From an uncultured Coriobacteriaceae bacterium (GTDB lineage Bacteria; Actinomycetota; Coriobacteriia; Coriobacteriales; Atopobiaceae): a stretch of 6,838 nt of DNA. Shown one piece after another: positions 1-6,838 of the stretch; positions within the stretch are counted from its first letter, which is position 1; the number at the start of each line of letters is the position of its first letter. Below the pieces are notes generated by a model. It saw only the letters and a list, made by a program, of their open reading frames with translations, made no database searches and was not told the origin of the DNA. Location of the stretch: positions 1 through 6,838 of the forward strand of contig CACXZL010000094.1 in assembly GCA_902772085.1 (NCBI GenBank). The letters run 5' to 3'. A program made the position numbers and the translations under genes.

Positions 1-120
1 CCGGAAGCGGAGGCTGCCGGAAAAAACCGGCTGAAGCACCGGATGACGGCTGATACACAGAAAAAAACCGGGGAAGCAGCCGGCAAAACCGGAGAATCCA
101 CCGGTGCGGAAAAGCCGGAT
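1..120 (+). repeat. CCGG-rich degenerate coding repeat
   Basis: CCGG occurs nine times in 118 bases (starting at 1, 17, 27, 39, 68, 80, 89, 101 and 115), with A-rich spacers. In frame it encodes a low-complexity Thr/Gly/Lys/Glu/Ala tract such as TGEAAGKTGESTG, with EAAGK seen twice 21 codons apart. It is best read as a disordered, repeat-expanded linker rather than a regulatory array. This density is not seen in the rest of the window. Confidence 0.6.
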
Positions 121-1032
121 CCAAACGCTGCGATATTTACGGATAAGGCATTCGAGAGTGCCGTTCCCGGTGATGAAGAACCGGCGGAGGAGCTTGTATC
201 CCAACAGTCAAAGCGTATGCAGGGGATCCGCGGGCATCCTTCCGGGACAACAACGCAGGCGGCAAGGTCAGCTGCGGAAATCCGGCATTCCCGGCAGAAA
301 AAGCAGGTGTATGACTATGCCGCCGGTGAGAAACGGAAGGAATCGCGCCTCAGGGAAACGACGGAGGAAGCCGGCGGGCTGGAAGACGCCAAAGAGGAAA
401 TCCTGGGGAAGCAGAAGAAGGAACGCCTGAACCAGGAGCAGCGCAAAATCCGGGGCAAATCCCGGCTGTCCTTTGATGACGGGAACGGCCGAACCTCGCG
501 AGCGCTTGCGACCTATGCTCTTATGGAAAACGGTTACGATTTTAAGGGCTTCAACTCTATGGAGGAGTATTACGCCTCAGACCTCACAGGATACTACGAG
601 AGCCTACAGATGGGTTTGCCCGCACTCTATTATGACGGGCGTTGCGATCCACCCCATCTTGAGTATTGGATCGAGTATTTCGTCCGCATGATGGCGCTCA
701 ACGCCCAAAGTATCGTTGATGCGGCGCGCGCAGTCGAGATTTCAAATCCACAAAGCAAACTCATCTCGGCATTGAACAAACGAGATCTCAAGATGCTGCG
801 CTACGTGCTTGAAAACCGTCTCAATCCCATAAAGACGAGCGACCTTGCTGATGTGTTCAAGGTGACTACGCGTTCAATACGTACGTGGTGTACAGACTGG
901 GTCGACAGGGGTTTGCTTGAAACAAAAAAAGGGCCGAGCGGCAGGGTGACGTCGTATTCGCTCGCGCAACCCTATGCATCGCTCACCCCCAAAGACCTTG
1001 GCTATATCGATATCGAGGAGGAAGACGCATGA
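1..1032 (+). CDS. Chimeric open frame: mobile-element-like N-terminus joined to C-terminal half of a Fic/winged-helix protein (5' partial)
   Basis: The frame is open to the left edge and ends at TGA 1030-1032. ATG 43 is the first start inside the window, but an EAAGK peptide occurs in the same frame both before it (10-24) and after it (73-87). Coding therefore probably continues leftwards, and ATG 43 has no good ribosome site. Numbered from ATG 43, residues 1-143 are rich in Lys, Glu, Gly and Thr, with no hydrophobic core, signal peptide or membrane segment, and a charged helical stretch around residues 75-135. This resembles the soluble regions of conjugative-element proteins of gut Firmicutes (perhaps the CD1108 family, a recollection only). 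Residues 144-153 are FDDGNGRTSR, the end of a Fic motif, and the rest is Fic plus winged helix. The Fic N-terminal half and catalytic His are absent, so no AMP-transferase activity is expected. The last codons overlap the next gene. I am confident of the open frame, but not that this protein exists in a cell. Confidence 0.7.
   Translation, partial: PEAEAAGKNRLKHRMTADTQKKTGEAAGKTGESTGAEKPDPNAAIFTDKAFESAVPGDEEPAEELVSQQSKRMQGIRGHPSGTTTQAARSAAEIRHSRQKKQVYDYAAGEKRKESRLRETTEEAGGLEDAKEEILGKQKKERLNQEQRKIRGKSRLSFDDGNGRTSRALATYALMENGYDFKGFNSMEEYYASDLTGYYESLQMGLPALYYDGRCDPPHLEYWIEYFVRMMALNAQSIVDAARAVEISNPQSKLISALNKRDLKMLRYVLENRLNPIKTSDLADVFKVTTRSIRTWCTDWVDRGLLETKKGPSGRVTSYSLAQPYASLTPKDLGYIDIEEEDA
472..1032 (+). 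pseudogene. C-terminal half of a Fic-family protein with winged-helix domain (N-terminal half missing)
   Basis: Fic enzymes transfer AMP or related groups to protein hydroxyls using the motif HPFx[D/E]GNGR. Here the sequence picks up at FDDGNGR (472-492). The two codons before it read Leu-Ser instead of the expected His-Pro, so the catalytic base is missing. After the motif come the expected helix (TSRALATYALMENG), a substrate-side region with an EEYY run, and a helical LEYWIEYFVRMM segment. A winged helix follows at about residues 250-310 (numbered from ATG 43), with the recognition-helix-like VTTRSIRTWCTDWVDRGLLE and a basic wing ending in SYSLA. Fic proteins with such C-terminal winged helices are common and often act as toxins or regulators. 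The missing part would be the Fic N-terminal domain and first core helices. Because its stop overlaps the helicase start, the intact Fic gene was probably the native upstream partner of the helicase. Confidence 0.75.
1016..1021 (+). promoter_or_regulatory. Strong Shine-Dalgarno AGGAGG for the helicase gene
   Basis: AGGAGG lies seven bases upstream of ATG 1029, inside the acidic last codons (EEEDA) of the Fic frame. Together with the ATGA stop/start overlap (1029-1032), it fixes the helicase start and indicates translational coupling of the two genes on one transcript. No separate promoter is visible between them. Confidence 0.85.
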
Positions 1033-4000
1033 TTCCCTCAGTCCTCGCACGACAGCTCCAACACGGTCTTGTCGATTACTTCCGGACGACCTATCCCTTT
1101 GCCAATGAGCCCTTCAGGTCGTCCGTGGCTGAGCTCAAGGATGATGGTATCAGCTTCTTCCATGAGCCCTATACGACTGTAAGCCTGCCTTTCAGGGAGG
1201 CTGAAGAGGTTCCTGATGTCTTCGAGGCAGTACAACCTACATTCAGACCTTACGTTCACCAGGCAAAAGCTTGGGAGCGACTTTCGGGTGAGGACGGGCA
1301 GTCGACCGTTGTGGCAACGGGAACGGGCTCTGGTAAGACCGAGTGCTTCCTCTATCCAATATTGGAATACTGTTATCAGCACAAGGATACGCATGGCGTC
1401 AAAGCCCTCATCATCTACCCCATGAACGCGCTCGCTTCGGACCAGGCGACGAGGATGGCCCGCCTCATCTGGCGCAACGACAAACTGAAGGGCAATGTTA
1501 CCGTTGGCCTCTACGTGGGAGGCCAAAAGGGTGGTCATGGCTCCATAGTCATGAGCGAGGACGGGGTCATTACGGATCGCGAGACGATGCAGGCGAATCC
1601 CCCCGACATCCTGCTCACGAACTACAAGATGCTGGATTATCTCCTGGTTAGACCGACCGACGCCCACATCTGGGACTGTGACGGATATGCTCCTCTCAAG
1701 TACGTGGCCGTTGACGAGTTGCACACCTTCGACGGGGCCCAGGGTACCGACCTCGCGTGCCTGATTCGAAGGCTCAAGACGAGGCTGAGGATTCCAGCTG
1801 GCTCCCTTTGCTGCGTTGGAACCTCGGCGACGATCGGCGGCGAATCCTCTGTCGAGGGTGTCAGGAAGTACGCGAGCGACGTCTTTGGCGAGCCGTTCAG
1901 CGAACGGTCGATTATCACGGAGGATAGGCTTACAGTCGAGCAGTTCCTCTCAGATTCCGATGCCTTCGATGACCCCGTAATGGATGATGAAGTATGTTCT
2001 CGTCTGGCGTCGCTCGTTGAGGCGAACGACGTTGAGGGATACCTGCAGGTCGCTCTCGATGCCATGTGTGACACCCTCATCGGACAGGACGTACGTGACC
2101 CCGACGTCAGGGTCAGACTTTCTGAGGCCCTTCTCGGCAACACTCTCTTTAGGGACCTTATAGAAGTCTCTGGTGGCAGGCCTTTCCAGACAACGAAGAT
2201 TATTGGCGACTTGAGTGTCCGCCACGTTTGGCTGAATGATCTCAAGCACCCTGACGTTGCTGTTGATGCGCTTGTCGCACTCATAAGCCACGCGCGTACG
2301 GGAACCGCGACATCGATGTCACCCTTCCTCACGGTGCAGGTTCAACTTTGGGAGCGCGAGCTTGCCCGACTCGTGAGCGAAGTGGCGCCCAACAGGACCC
2401 GCTTTGAGATTTCCATCAACGTTGGGGCGGGGGAGAAGAGGAAGTACCTTCCAGTGCACAACTGCGGCGACTGTGGCCGCACGGCATGGGTGTCGCTTAT
2501 TGATTCCAATCTCGACCTCTCCGATTCGAACCTCGACGCTTTCTACAGCGCCTATTTTGGGGACGGGGAGAACATTGTGGCCCTCTATCCGCGCGAGCTC
2601 GATGACCCCCAGCCCCAAGGATTGCGCACCGCATGGCTCTGTCCCTCCTGTCTGCACGTGCACCTCGAAACGAACCACCGTGAACGGGCACAGGACCATC
2701 GGTGCGAAAACTGTGGGGCCGATTGCATACCGATCTTCCTCTCCGAGCTGGAGTCATCGGGTCGAAAGGGGACGGGAAGCCTCCAACACCATCAGTACAC
2801 CTGCCCATTTTGTGGTAGTGAAACTGGCCTTACTCTGATGGGTATGCGCAACACCAGCGAGGCGGAGGTTGCGCTCTCCCAGATGTTCGCGAGCGCGTTC
2901 GACGACGACCACAAGTCGCTTGTGTTCTCCGACAGCGTACAGGACGCCTCCCATCGTGCGGGGTTCTTCAATGGCCGCACTTGGAGGTTCGGCTTGAGGA
3001 CTGCGATGGCGGAGTGGCTCCAAAACGGCGGGGGAGAGATGACATTTGCTGACTTCTCCCGTGGCTTCTCTCACTACTTCCAAGAGCGAATGTCTCCAGA
3101 GGAGTTCGTGGCTAGGTTCCTTGCGCCAAACAACCTCTGGATGCGTGAATACGAGCACATGGTAGAGACGGGAAGTCTCAGCGGAGGCGAGGAGACTGGC
3201 AAGCTCCTGTACAACGTCACCAGCAGGATGCGCTACGAATGCGTGCTCGAGTTTGGCTTGAGGAGAAGGATGGGTAGGACGCTCGAACGAAGCGGCGTCG
3301 CAACGGTATTCTATGACCGGGAGACTCTGCGCGAGGTGGTGTCTGTTGCCAAGGAGCTGATTCGAAATCGTGAGGGCTATGAGCTCGAGCAAGGTCAGTT
3401 GGAGATTCTCTTACAGCTCATGCTTGATCGCCTGAGGAGTAACGGCACCATTGCCGACGAAGCTCTCGATGAATACGTACTTCATGGAGGGAGCACTTAC
3501 TTCCTCTCCAAGTCGCGAAGGCTCTACATGCCGGGATTGAGTGCGACGAACATTCCCCATATGTTGCTGCAGCGTGGATCGAAGAACAATTACATCAGCG
3601 TTGACGATGGCGTATTTGACGAAATCGCCGAAAAATGCTTCCCGTCACGTCTTGGCCACCGACAAATTGTGCAGGCTCTCGTAGACGGTTGCGTTAAGGC
3701 AGGGCTTCTAGTCGAGCTGGAAGCGGGGACGCGCAACGCGTGCCTCGCCCTGTCCAAAGACTCAATGGTTGTGACAAACGATGTGTGCCGACTCACTTGC
3801 ACACGGTGCGGGGCTACCTTTACATTCGCATGTAGCGTCGTAGGCGAGATGGGTGTCTTCCCATGCCCTTCCAACGGCTGCGATGGACATTTGGAGCTGT
3901 CCGCCTCAAGCCATGTTGACTACTATGGCGGGCTCTTTGGCGGCGGACTGAACAAGCGCTTACGCGCCTCGGAACATACAGGCCTTCTAGAGCGGACGGA

Positions 4001-6838
4001 GAGGGAAGAACTCGAGCGGAAATTCAAGGCGGACGAGTCGATCGCAAAGACATGGTACCCCAATGTCCTCTCGTGTACGCCAACCCTCGAGATGGGCATC
4101 GATATCGGTAGCCTCTCGTCGCTCATCCTATGCGGCATGCCACGCGGTCAGTCAGAGTTCCTGCAGCGCGTCGGACGCGCCGGAAGACGCGACGGCAATG
4201 CGTTTTGCCTCGTGCTCGCTGATGCTACGCCGCGCGGTATGTACTACTACGGTGAGCCGGAAGAGATGATCTCTGGTGACGTTGAACCGCCACGCGTATT
4301 TCTGCAGGCTGCTTCCGTGCTGGAACGGCAGCTCGTGGCATTCTGTATGGACAGCTGGATTGTGATGATGGGAGATCGGGCATTCGTCCCGCATAAAGTT
4401 CGCGAGTGTCTTACTGTCATGCCCGAAGGCAAACAGGACGCGTCGAGGTTTCCGTTCAACTTCCTCAACTACGTGAAATCGAACAAGCGAATGCTCCTCG
4501 GAACCTTCCTAAGCATGTTCAAAGATGACATAGCGGATGATCCACAGGCTACCCAGGCTCTCAGGAGCTTCATCATGGGCAATGACAGCGGGGAGGAGTT
4601 TTCCTCGGCGCCCTTCTATCTGAGGATGCTCGAGGTGTTCCAGGACCGTTGTGAACTGAGGAAGAGCTATTTCGATCAACGCGATACTCTGAATAAGGTC
4701 ATTGCCGAGCTTAAGGCAAAGCCCAAAGACAAATCCTTCGAAGACCAGATTAAGGAACGCAAATACGAGCTGCGCGCTGTGGTTGACGTGATTAAGGGTA
4801 TTGAAAACGAGGATGTCTATGGACTGCTGACGAGGGAGGGCATGCTGCCGAACTACGCCTTCCCCGAAGATGGCGTCAATCTGAGAACCGTCGTGCGTAG
4901 GAAGAGCGAAGAGACGGAGGATGATGACCACCGCTGGAAGCGCACCACGCGAGAATACGTACGTTCTGCCGCTGCCGCCATTACCGACCTGGCACCTCAC
5001 AATACGTTCTACGCCGGCGGCCGACAATTCACCATTGACCAGATAGATCTTTCGACGAGCAAGGAAGAACTCTGGAGACTTTGTCCCAACTGCTCCCACA
5101 TGGAGCGAGTCATGCCTGATACGGCGGCCTCGTATTGCGTCAAATGCGGCTCTCCCGCATGGGCCGACGCAGGTCAGCTTCACAAGATGATCAGGCTAAA
5201 GACAGTCGTTTCGAACGTCGATGACATTGATAGCCGCACCGATGACAGCTCCGATACCAGAAAAAGAGCCTACTTCGTCGACCAGCTTTTGGTTGACGTC
5301 GACAGCGACGATATCTTAGCGGCCTATCATGTCTCCAACGAGTTGACTGGTCTCGACTTCGGGTTCGAGTATGCGAGGGAGGCAACGCTCAGACAGGTGA
5401 ACTTCGGAAAGAGCGGACAAACCGTCGGACGTCAAACCTACGTAGCCGGCCAGGAACGGGTGAGACCTGGCTTTCGCTACTGCACGAAATGCGGCAAGGT
5501 CGAGGAGGAAGTGCGCGGGAGTATCGAGGTCCGGCATACCTATGCATGCCCCGTCACCACGGGGGCGGTCAAGGAGGAGGACGTAATCGAGGAAAGTCTC
5601 TTCCTTTATCGCGAATTCAGGAGCGAGGCGCTGAGGCTGCTTATTCCAGAGACGAGCTTTGTGAGTGATGAAAACTCCATACTGGATACGTTTGTGGCCG
5701 CAATCATGCTTGGCCTGCACGAGCGTTTTGGAAACGTCGATCACATCAACGCAACCATTTCGGATGAGCCTCTCGAACAGGGCAGTGGAATCCGTAAACA
5801 GTTCCTTGTACTTTTTGATTCCGTACCTGGTGGTACGGGGTACCTAAAGCAGCTTGCCAGCAACTCGCATGCTCTCATGGAGATACTATCCCTTGCTCGT
5901 GACAGACTGTTGTCTTGCTCATGTGCGGAGGACCCCGAAAAGGACGGCTGCTATCATTGCTTGCTTGCATATCGGACGACGAGGCGAATGGGTTCCTTGT
6001 CGAGAAGGCGTGCTATCGAGATTCTGAATGACATCTTGAATCCAGAAAACAAGATGGAGACCATCGCTAGTGTCTCCAACATCAAGCCAAACAACCTGCT
6101 CGAGAGCGAGCTCGAACACATGTTTGTGGATGCGCTCACCAAGGTCAAAGGGCCCTCGGGTGAGAAGGCCACGGTGAAAACCGAACTCGTACACGACAAG
6201 AAGGGCTACGAGCTAAGGGTGGGTGACGTTGTCTGGGATGTGGAGCCGCAAGTGAGCCTAGGTCCAGACGATGGAGTGTCCATACAGTGCAAACCCGATT
6301 TCGTACTCTGGCCACACGTACGTAGGGGTCAGGAGTCGCCTTGGAGACCCGTCGTCGTCTTCACTGATGGCTTCGCCTACCACAAAGGTGAAGTGGACGA
6401 CGACTCCGCTAAGCGCGAGGCGATACGCAGGAGCGAGGCGTTTCGCGTTTGGAGCCTGTCATACAAAGACGTTGAATACGCTCTTGACAAGAGTTCTGGG
6501 GACTATTATCTCGATTGTCTGAAGATACCCGAGCTTCCGTCTGAGAAATTCTATAACAGCTACCTTTCCACTAGGAAGCCGACAGGCCTCGTACCTAACA
6601 AGCTTGCTCCCTTCGATATGCTTTGTTGGTACCTCACTCATGAGAATGCCGAACAGGCGTTTGTGGACCAGGCATCGGCTTACGCGATGGGGATGCTTGG
6701 TGTCACGAGGGACAAGAGGGTATTTGATCGTGACAACGCCGTTATAGATGATATCAGCCACTCGCTCTTTGGAGAGACGATTACACTTGAGTATAATCGG
6801 GATGCGCTCACCAAGGTCAAAGGGCCCTCGGGTGAGAA
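1029..6838 (+). CDS. Giant DruE-like SF2 helicase with DUF1998/MZB module and C-terminal Vsr-like nuclease (3' partial)
   Basis: From ATG 1029 the frame runs 1936 codons with no stop to the right edge. It is an SF2 DNA helicase/translocase, presumably cytoplasmic. Lobe 1 has Walker A GTGSGKTE (K103), YPMNAL (130-135), DELH (D229-H232) and TSAT (S266-T268). The inserted region holds CxxC pairs at 479/482, 538/541, 559/562 and 592/595. Lobe 2 has VFSDS (632-636), cysteines 924/927/946/951, the HTGLLER element (from H983), TLEMGIDIG (from T1019) and QRVGRAGRR (1046-1054). Next come a charged coiled coil (about 1208-1260), LPNYAFP (1273-1279), a zinc ribbon (1352/1355/1370/1373) and cysteines 1485/1488/1507. 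The DUF1998 hallmark DSVPGGTGY (1597-1605) precedes a C-x-C...C-x2-C cluster (1630, 1632, 1641, 1644). A Vsr-like nuclease domain occupies about 1690-1815. Length and architecture fit DruE of Druantia defence better than the much shorter MrfA/YprA. DrmA (DISARM) and DpdJ (Dpd) are more distant alternatives. DruE itself is a family-level inference. The C-terminus beyond residue 1923 is unreliable because it is a repeat of earlier sequence. Confidence 0.9.
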   Translation, partial: MIPSVLARQLQHGLVDYFRTTYPFANEPFRSSVAELKDDGISFFHEPYTTVSLPFREAEEVPDVFEAVQPTFRPYVHQAKAWERLSGEDGQSTVVATGTGSGKTECFLYPILEYCYQHKDTHGVKALIIYPMNALASDQATRMARLIWRNDKLKGNVTVGLYVGGQKGGHGSIVMSEDGVITDRETMQANPPDILLTNYKMLDYLLVRPTDAHIWDCDGYAPLKYVAVDELHTFDGAQGTDLACLIRRLKTRLRIPAGSLCCVGTSATIGGESSVEGVRKYASDVFGEPFSERSIITEDRLTVEQFLSDSDAFDDPVMDDEVCSRLASLVEANDVEGYLQVALDAMCDTLIGQDVRDPDVRVRLSEALLGNTLFRDLIEVSGGRPFQTTKIIGDLSVRHVWLNDLKHPDVAVDALVALISHARTGTATSMSPFLTVQVQLWERELARLVSEVAPNRTRFEISINVGAGEKRKYLPVHNCGDCGRTAWVSLIDSNLDLSDSNLDAFYSAYFGDGENIVALYPRELDDPQPQGLRTAWLCPSCLHVHLETNHRERAQDHRCENCGADCIPIFLSELESSGRKGTGSLQHHQYTCPFCGSETGLTLMGMRNTSEAEVALSQMFASAFDDDHKSLVFSDSVQDASHRAGFFNGRTWRFGLRTAMAEWLQNGGGEMTFADFSRGFSHYFQERMSPEEFVARFLAPNNLWMREYEHMVETGSLSGGEETGKLLYNVTSRMRYECVLEFGLRRRMGRTLERSGVATVFYDRETLREVVSVAKELIRNREGYELEQGQLEILLQLMLDRLRSNGTIADEALDEYVLHGGSTYFLSKSRRLYMPGLSATNIPHMLLQRGSKNNYISVDDGVFDEIAEKCFPSRLGHRQIVQALVDGCVKAGLLVELEAGTRNACLALSKDSMVVTNDVCRLTCTRCGATFTFACSVVGEMGVFPCPSNGCDGHLELSASSHVDYYGGLFGGGLNKRLRASEHTGLLERTEREELERKFKADESIAKTWYPNVLSCTPTLEMGIDIGSLSSLILCGMPRGQSEFLQRVGRAGRRDGNAFCLVLADATPRGMYYYGEPEEMISGDVEPPRVFLQAASVLERQLVAFCMDSWIVMMGDRAFVPHKVRECLTVMPEGKQDASRFPFNFLNYVKSNKRMLLGTFLSMFKDDIADDPQATQALRSFIMGNDSGEEFSSAPFYLRMLEVFQDRCELRKSYFDQRDTLNKVIAELKAKPKDKSFEDQIKERKYELRAVVDVIKGIENEDVYGLLTREGMLPNYAFPEDGVNLRTVVRRKSEETEDDDHRWKRTTREYVRSAAAAITDLAPHNTFYAGGRQFTIDQIDLSTSKEELWRLCPNCSHMERVMPDTAASYCVKCGSPAWADAGQLHKMIRLKTVVSNVDDIDSRTDDSSDTRKRAYFVDQLLVDVDSDDILAAYHVSNELTGLDFGFEYAREATLRQVNFGKSGQTVGRQTYVAGQERVRPGFRYCTKCGKVEEEVRGSIEVRHTYACPVTTGAVKEEDVIEESLFLYREFRSEALRLLIPETSFVSDENSILDTFVAAIMLGLHERFGNVDHINATISDEPLEQGSGIRKQFLVLFDSVPGGTGYLKQLASNSHALMEILSLARDRLLSCSCAEDPEKDGCYHCLLAYRTTRRMGSLSRRRAIEILNDILNPENKMETIASVSNIKPNNLLESELEHMFVDALTKVKGPSGEKATVKTELVHDKKGYELRVGDVVWDVEPQVSLGPDDGVSIQCKPDFVLWPHVRRGQESPWRPVVVFTDGFAYHKGEVDDDSAKREAIRRSEAFRVWSLSYKDVEYALDKSSGDYYLDCLKIPELPSEKFYNSYLSTRKPTGLVPNKLAPFDMLCWYLTHENAEQAFVDQASAYAMGMLGVTRDKRVFDRDNAVIDDISHSLFGETITLEYNRDALTKVKGPSGE
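6096..6480 (+). other. Vsr-like (PD-(D/E)XK superfamily) endonuclease domain of the helicase
   Basis: This is a domain within the helicase gene, about residues 1690-1817. An acidic helix ESELE (1692-1696) is followed by a beta-rich stretch ending in CKPDFVLWP (D1757). Then comes a hydrophobic strand leading into FTDGFAYHKG (D1780, H1785), a charged helix DDDSAKREAIRRSE (K1795, R1796), and a final strand FRVWSLSYKDV. This order matches Vsr-type mismatch endonucleases and DUF559-type relatives, in which PDxV, VxxDGxxWH and a basic helix before a WRVLRVW-like strand form the active site. The presumed catalytic acids and His are all present, so the domain looks active. It would let the translocase nick or cut the DNA it handles. 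The fold assignment is from motif order only. Confidence 0.7.
6128..6166 (+). repeat. 39-bp direct repeat, copy 1 (inside nuclease domain)
   Basis: This stretch is identical to 6800-6838. It encodes DALTKVKGPSGE as part of the first helix and turn of the nuclease domain, where it fits its surroundings well (FV before it, KATVKTEL after it). I take this as the authentic copy. Confidence 0.95.
6800..6838 (+). repeat. 39-bp direct repeat, copy 2 (at the right edge)
   Basis: This is an exact copy of 6128-6166, offset by 672 bases (224 codons), so the frame is kept. It ends at the last base of the window. The bases just upstream differ from those before copy 1, so identity starts abruptly at 6800. 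The position suggests an assembly-graph loop at a contig end. The other possibility is the start of an in-frame tandem duplication of the nuclease region. Confidence 0.95.

Noticed and set aside
43..53. ATG 43 as the true start, overlapping the stop (TGA 51-53) of a preceding gene in another frame
   Set aside because: No Shine-Dalgarno is present, and the in-frame EAAGK repeat on both sides of ATG 43 suggests the same frame is coding upstream. It remains possible.
1..120. Short-spaced CCGG repeats as a CRISPR, iteron or operator array
   Set aside because: Spacing is irregular, the units are only four bases, and the region is in frame as a low-complexity peptide.
1038..1724. Minus-strand open frame of 228 codons
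   Set aside because: It is opposite the N-terminal helicase lobe, including Walker A and most of the way to the DELH box. No family resemblance and no convincing ribosome site.
1029..1800. YprA/MrfA-type housekeeping repair helicase
   Set aside because: Those proteins share the helicase core and four-cysteine MZB module but are less than half this length and lack the zinc-rich insert and the Vsr-like domain.
1637..2332. Minus-strand open frame of 231 codons
   Set aside because: It lies wholly inside the helicase gene, whose motifs are intact here. The predicted peptide is Ser/Arg-rich with no recognisable domain, typical of an antisense shadow of GC-biased codons.
2754..3392. Minus-strand open frame of 212 codons
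   Set aside because: It is antisense to the helicase insert and lobe 2 motif VFSDS. It is explained as a shadow.
4509..5183. Minus-strand open frame of 224 codons
   Set aside because: It is antisense to the coiled-coil and zinc-ribbon region of the helicase, and its peptide shows no recognisable motif.
1029..6838. A complete DISARM, Dpd or Druantia system
   Set aside because: Only one helicase and a truncated Fic gene are visible. No DrmB, methyltransferase, DruH, DruA-D or DpdA-type gene lies in the window, so no named system can be called.

Overview
The window carries two genes on the + strand, packed end to end with no intergenic space: a short gene that is open at the left edge (ends at 1032) and a very large gene that begins at 1029 and is still open at the right edge. 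The second reads through 1936 complete codons without a stop. I found no RNA gene, CRISPR array, terminator or minus-strand gene that I could support. The DNA is moderately GC-rich, with many GAC/GAG/CTC/ACG/TCG/CGC codons in the second gene. That would suit a gut actinobacterium such as a Coriobacteriia or Bifidobacteriaceae member, but this is a guess from composition only. The window may be a whole metagenomic contig, since both edges behave like contig ends.

Left region (1-1032). The open frame is a chimera. Its first part (to about 471) encodes a Lys/Glu/Gly-rich, apparently disordered or coiled-coil sequence of the kind found in conjugative-element proteins of gut Firmicutes. From 472 it becomes, inside the catalytic motif, the C-terminal half of a Fic-family protein (FDDGNGRTSR, then the remaining Fic helices) followed by a winged-helix DNA-binding domain. 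The His and Pro that should precede the motif (HPFx[D/E]GNGR) are replaced by Leu-Ser. The join therefore falls at or just before that motif. It is either a real recombination product or an assembly misjoin.

Right region (1029-6838). The Fic reading frame ends in an ATGA overlap with a giant superfamily 2 helicase, preceded by a perfect AGGAGG. The helicase has a GTGSGKT Walker A, a DELH box, SAT, and a QRVGRAGRR motif VI. Between its lobes lies a long insert with four CxxC pairs. After the core come a coiled coil, a zinc ribbon, a DUF1998/MZB module with a four-cysteine cluster, and a C-terminal Vsr-like (PD-(D/E)XK superfamily) nuclease domain. Size and architecture resemble DruE, the hallmark helicase of Druantia phage defence, and more distantly DrmA of DISARM and DpdJ of Dpd. 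The best candidate for an undescribed system here is a two-gene module: a Fic-winged-helix protein translationally coupled to a DruE-like helicase-nuclease.

Right edge. The last 39 bases (6800-6838) exactly repeat 6128-6166 in the same reading frame. This looks like a contig-end k-mer loop or a partially seen in-frame duplication, so the helicase C-terminus beyond about 6799 should not be trusted.
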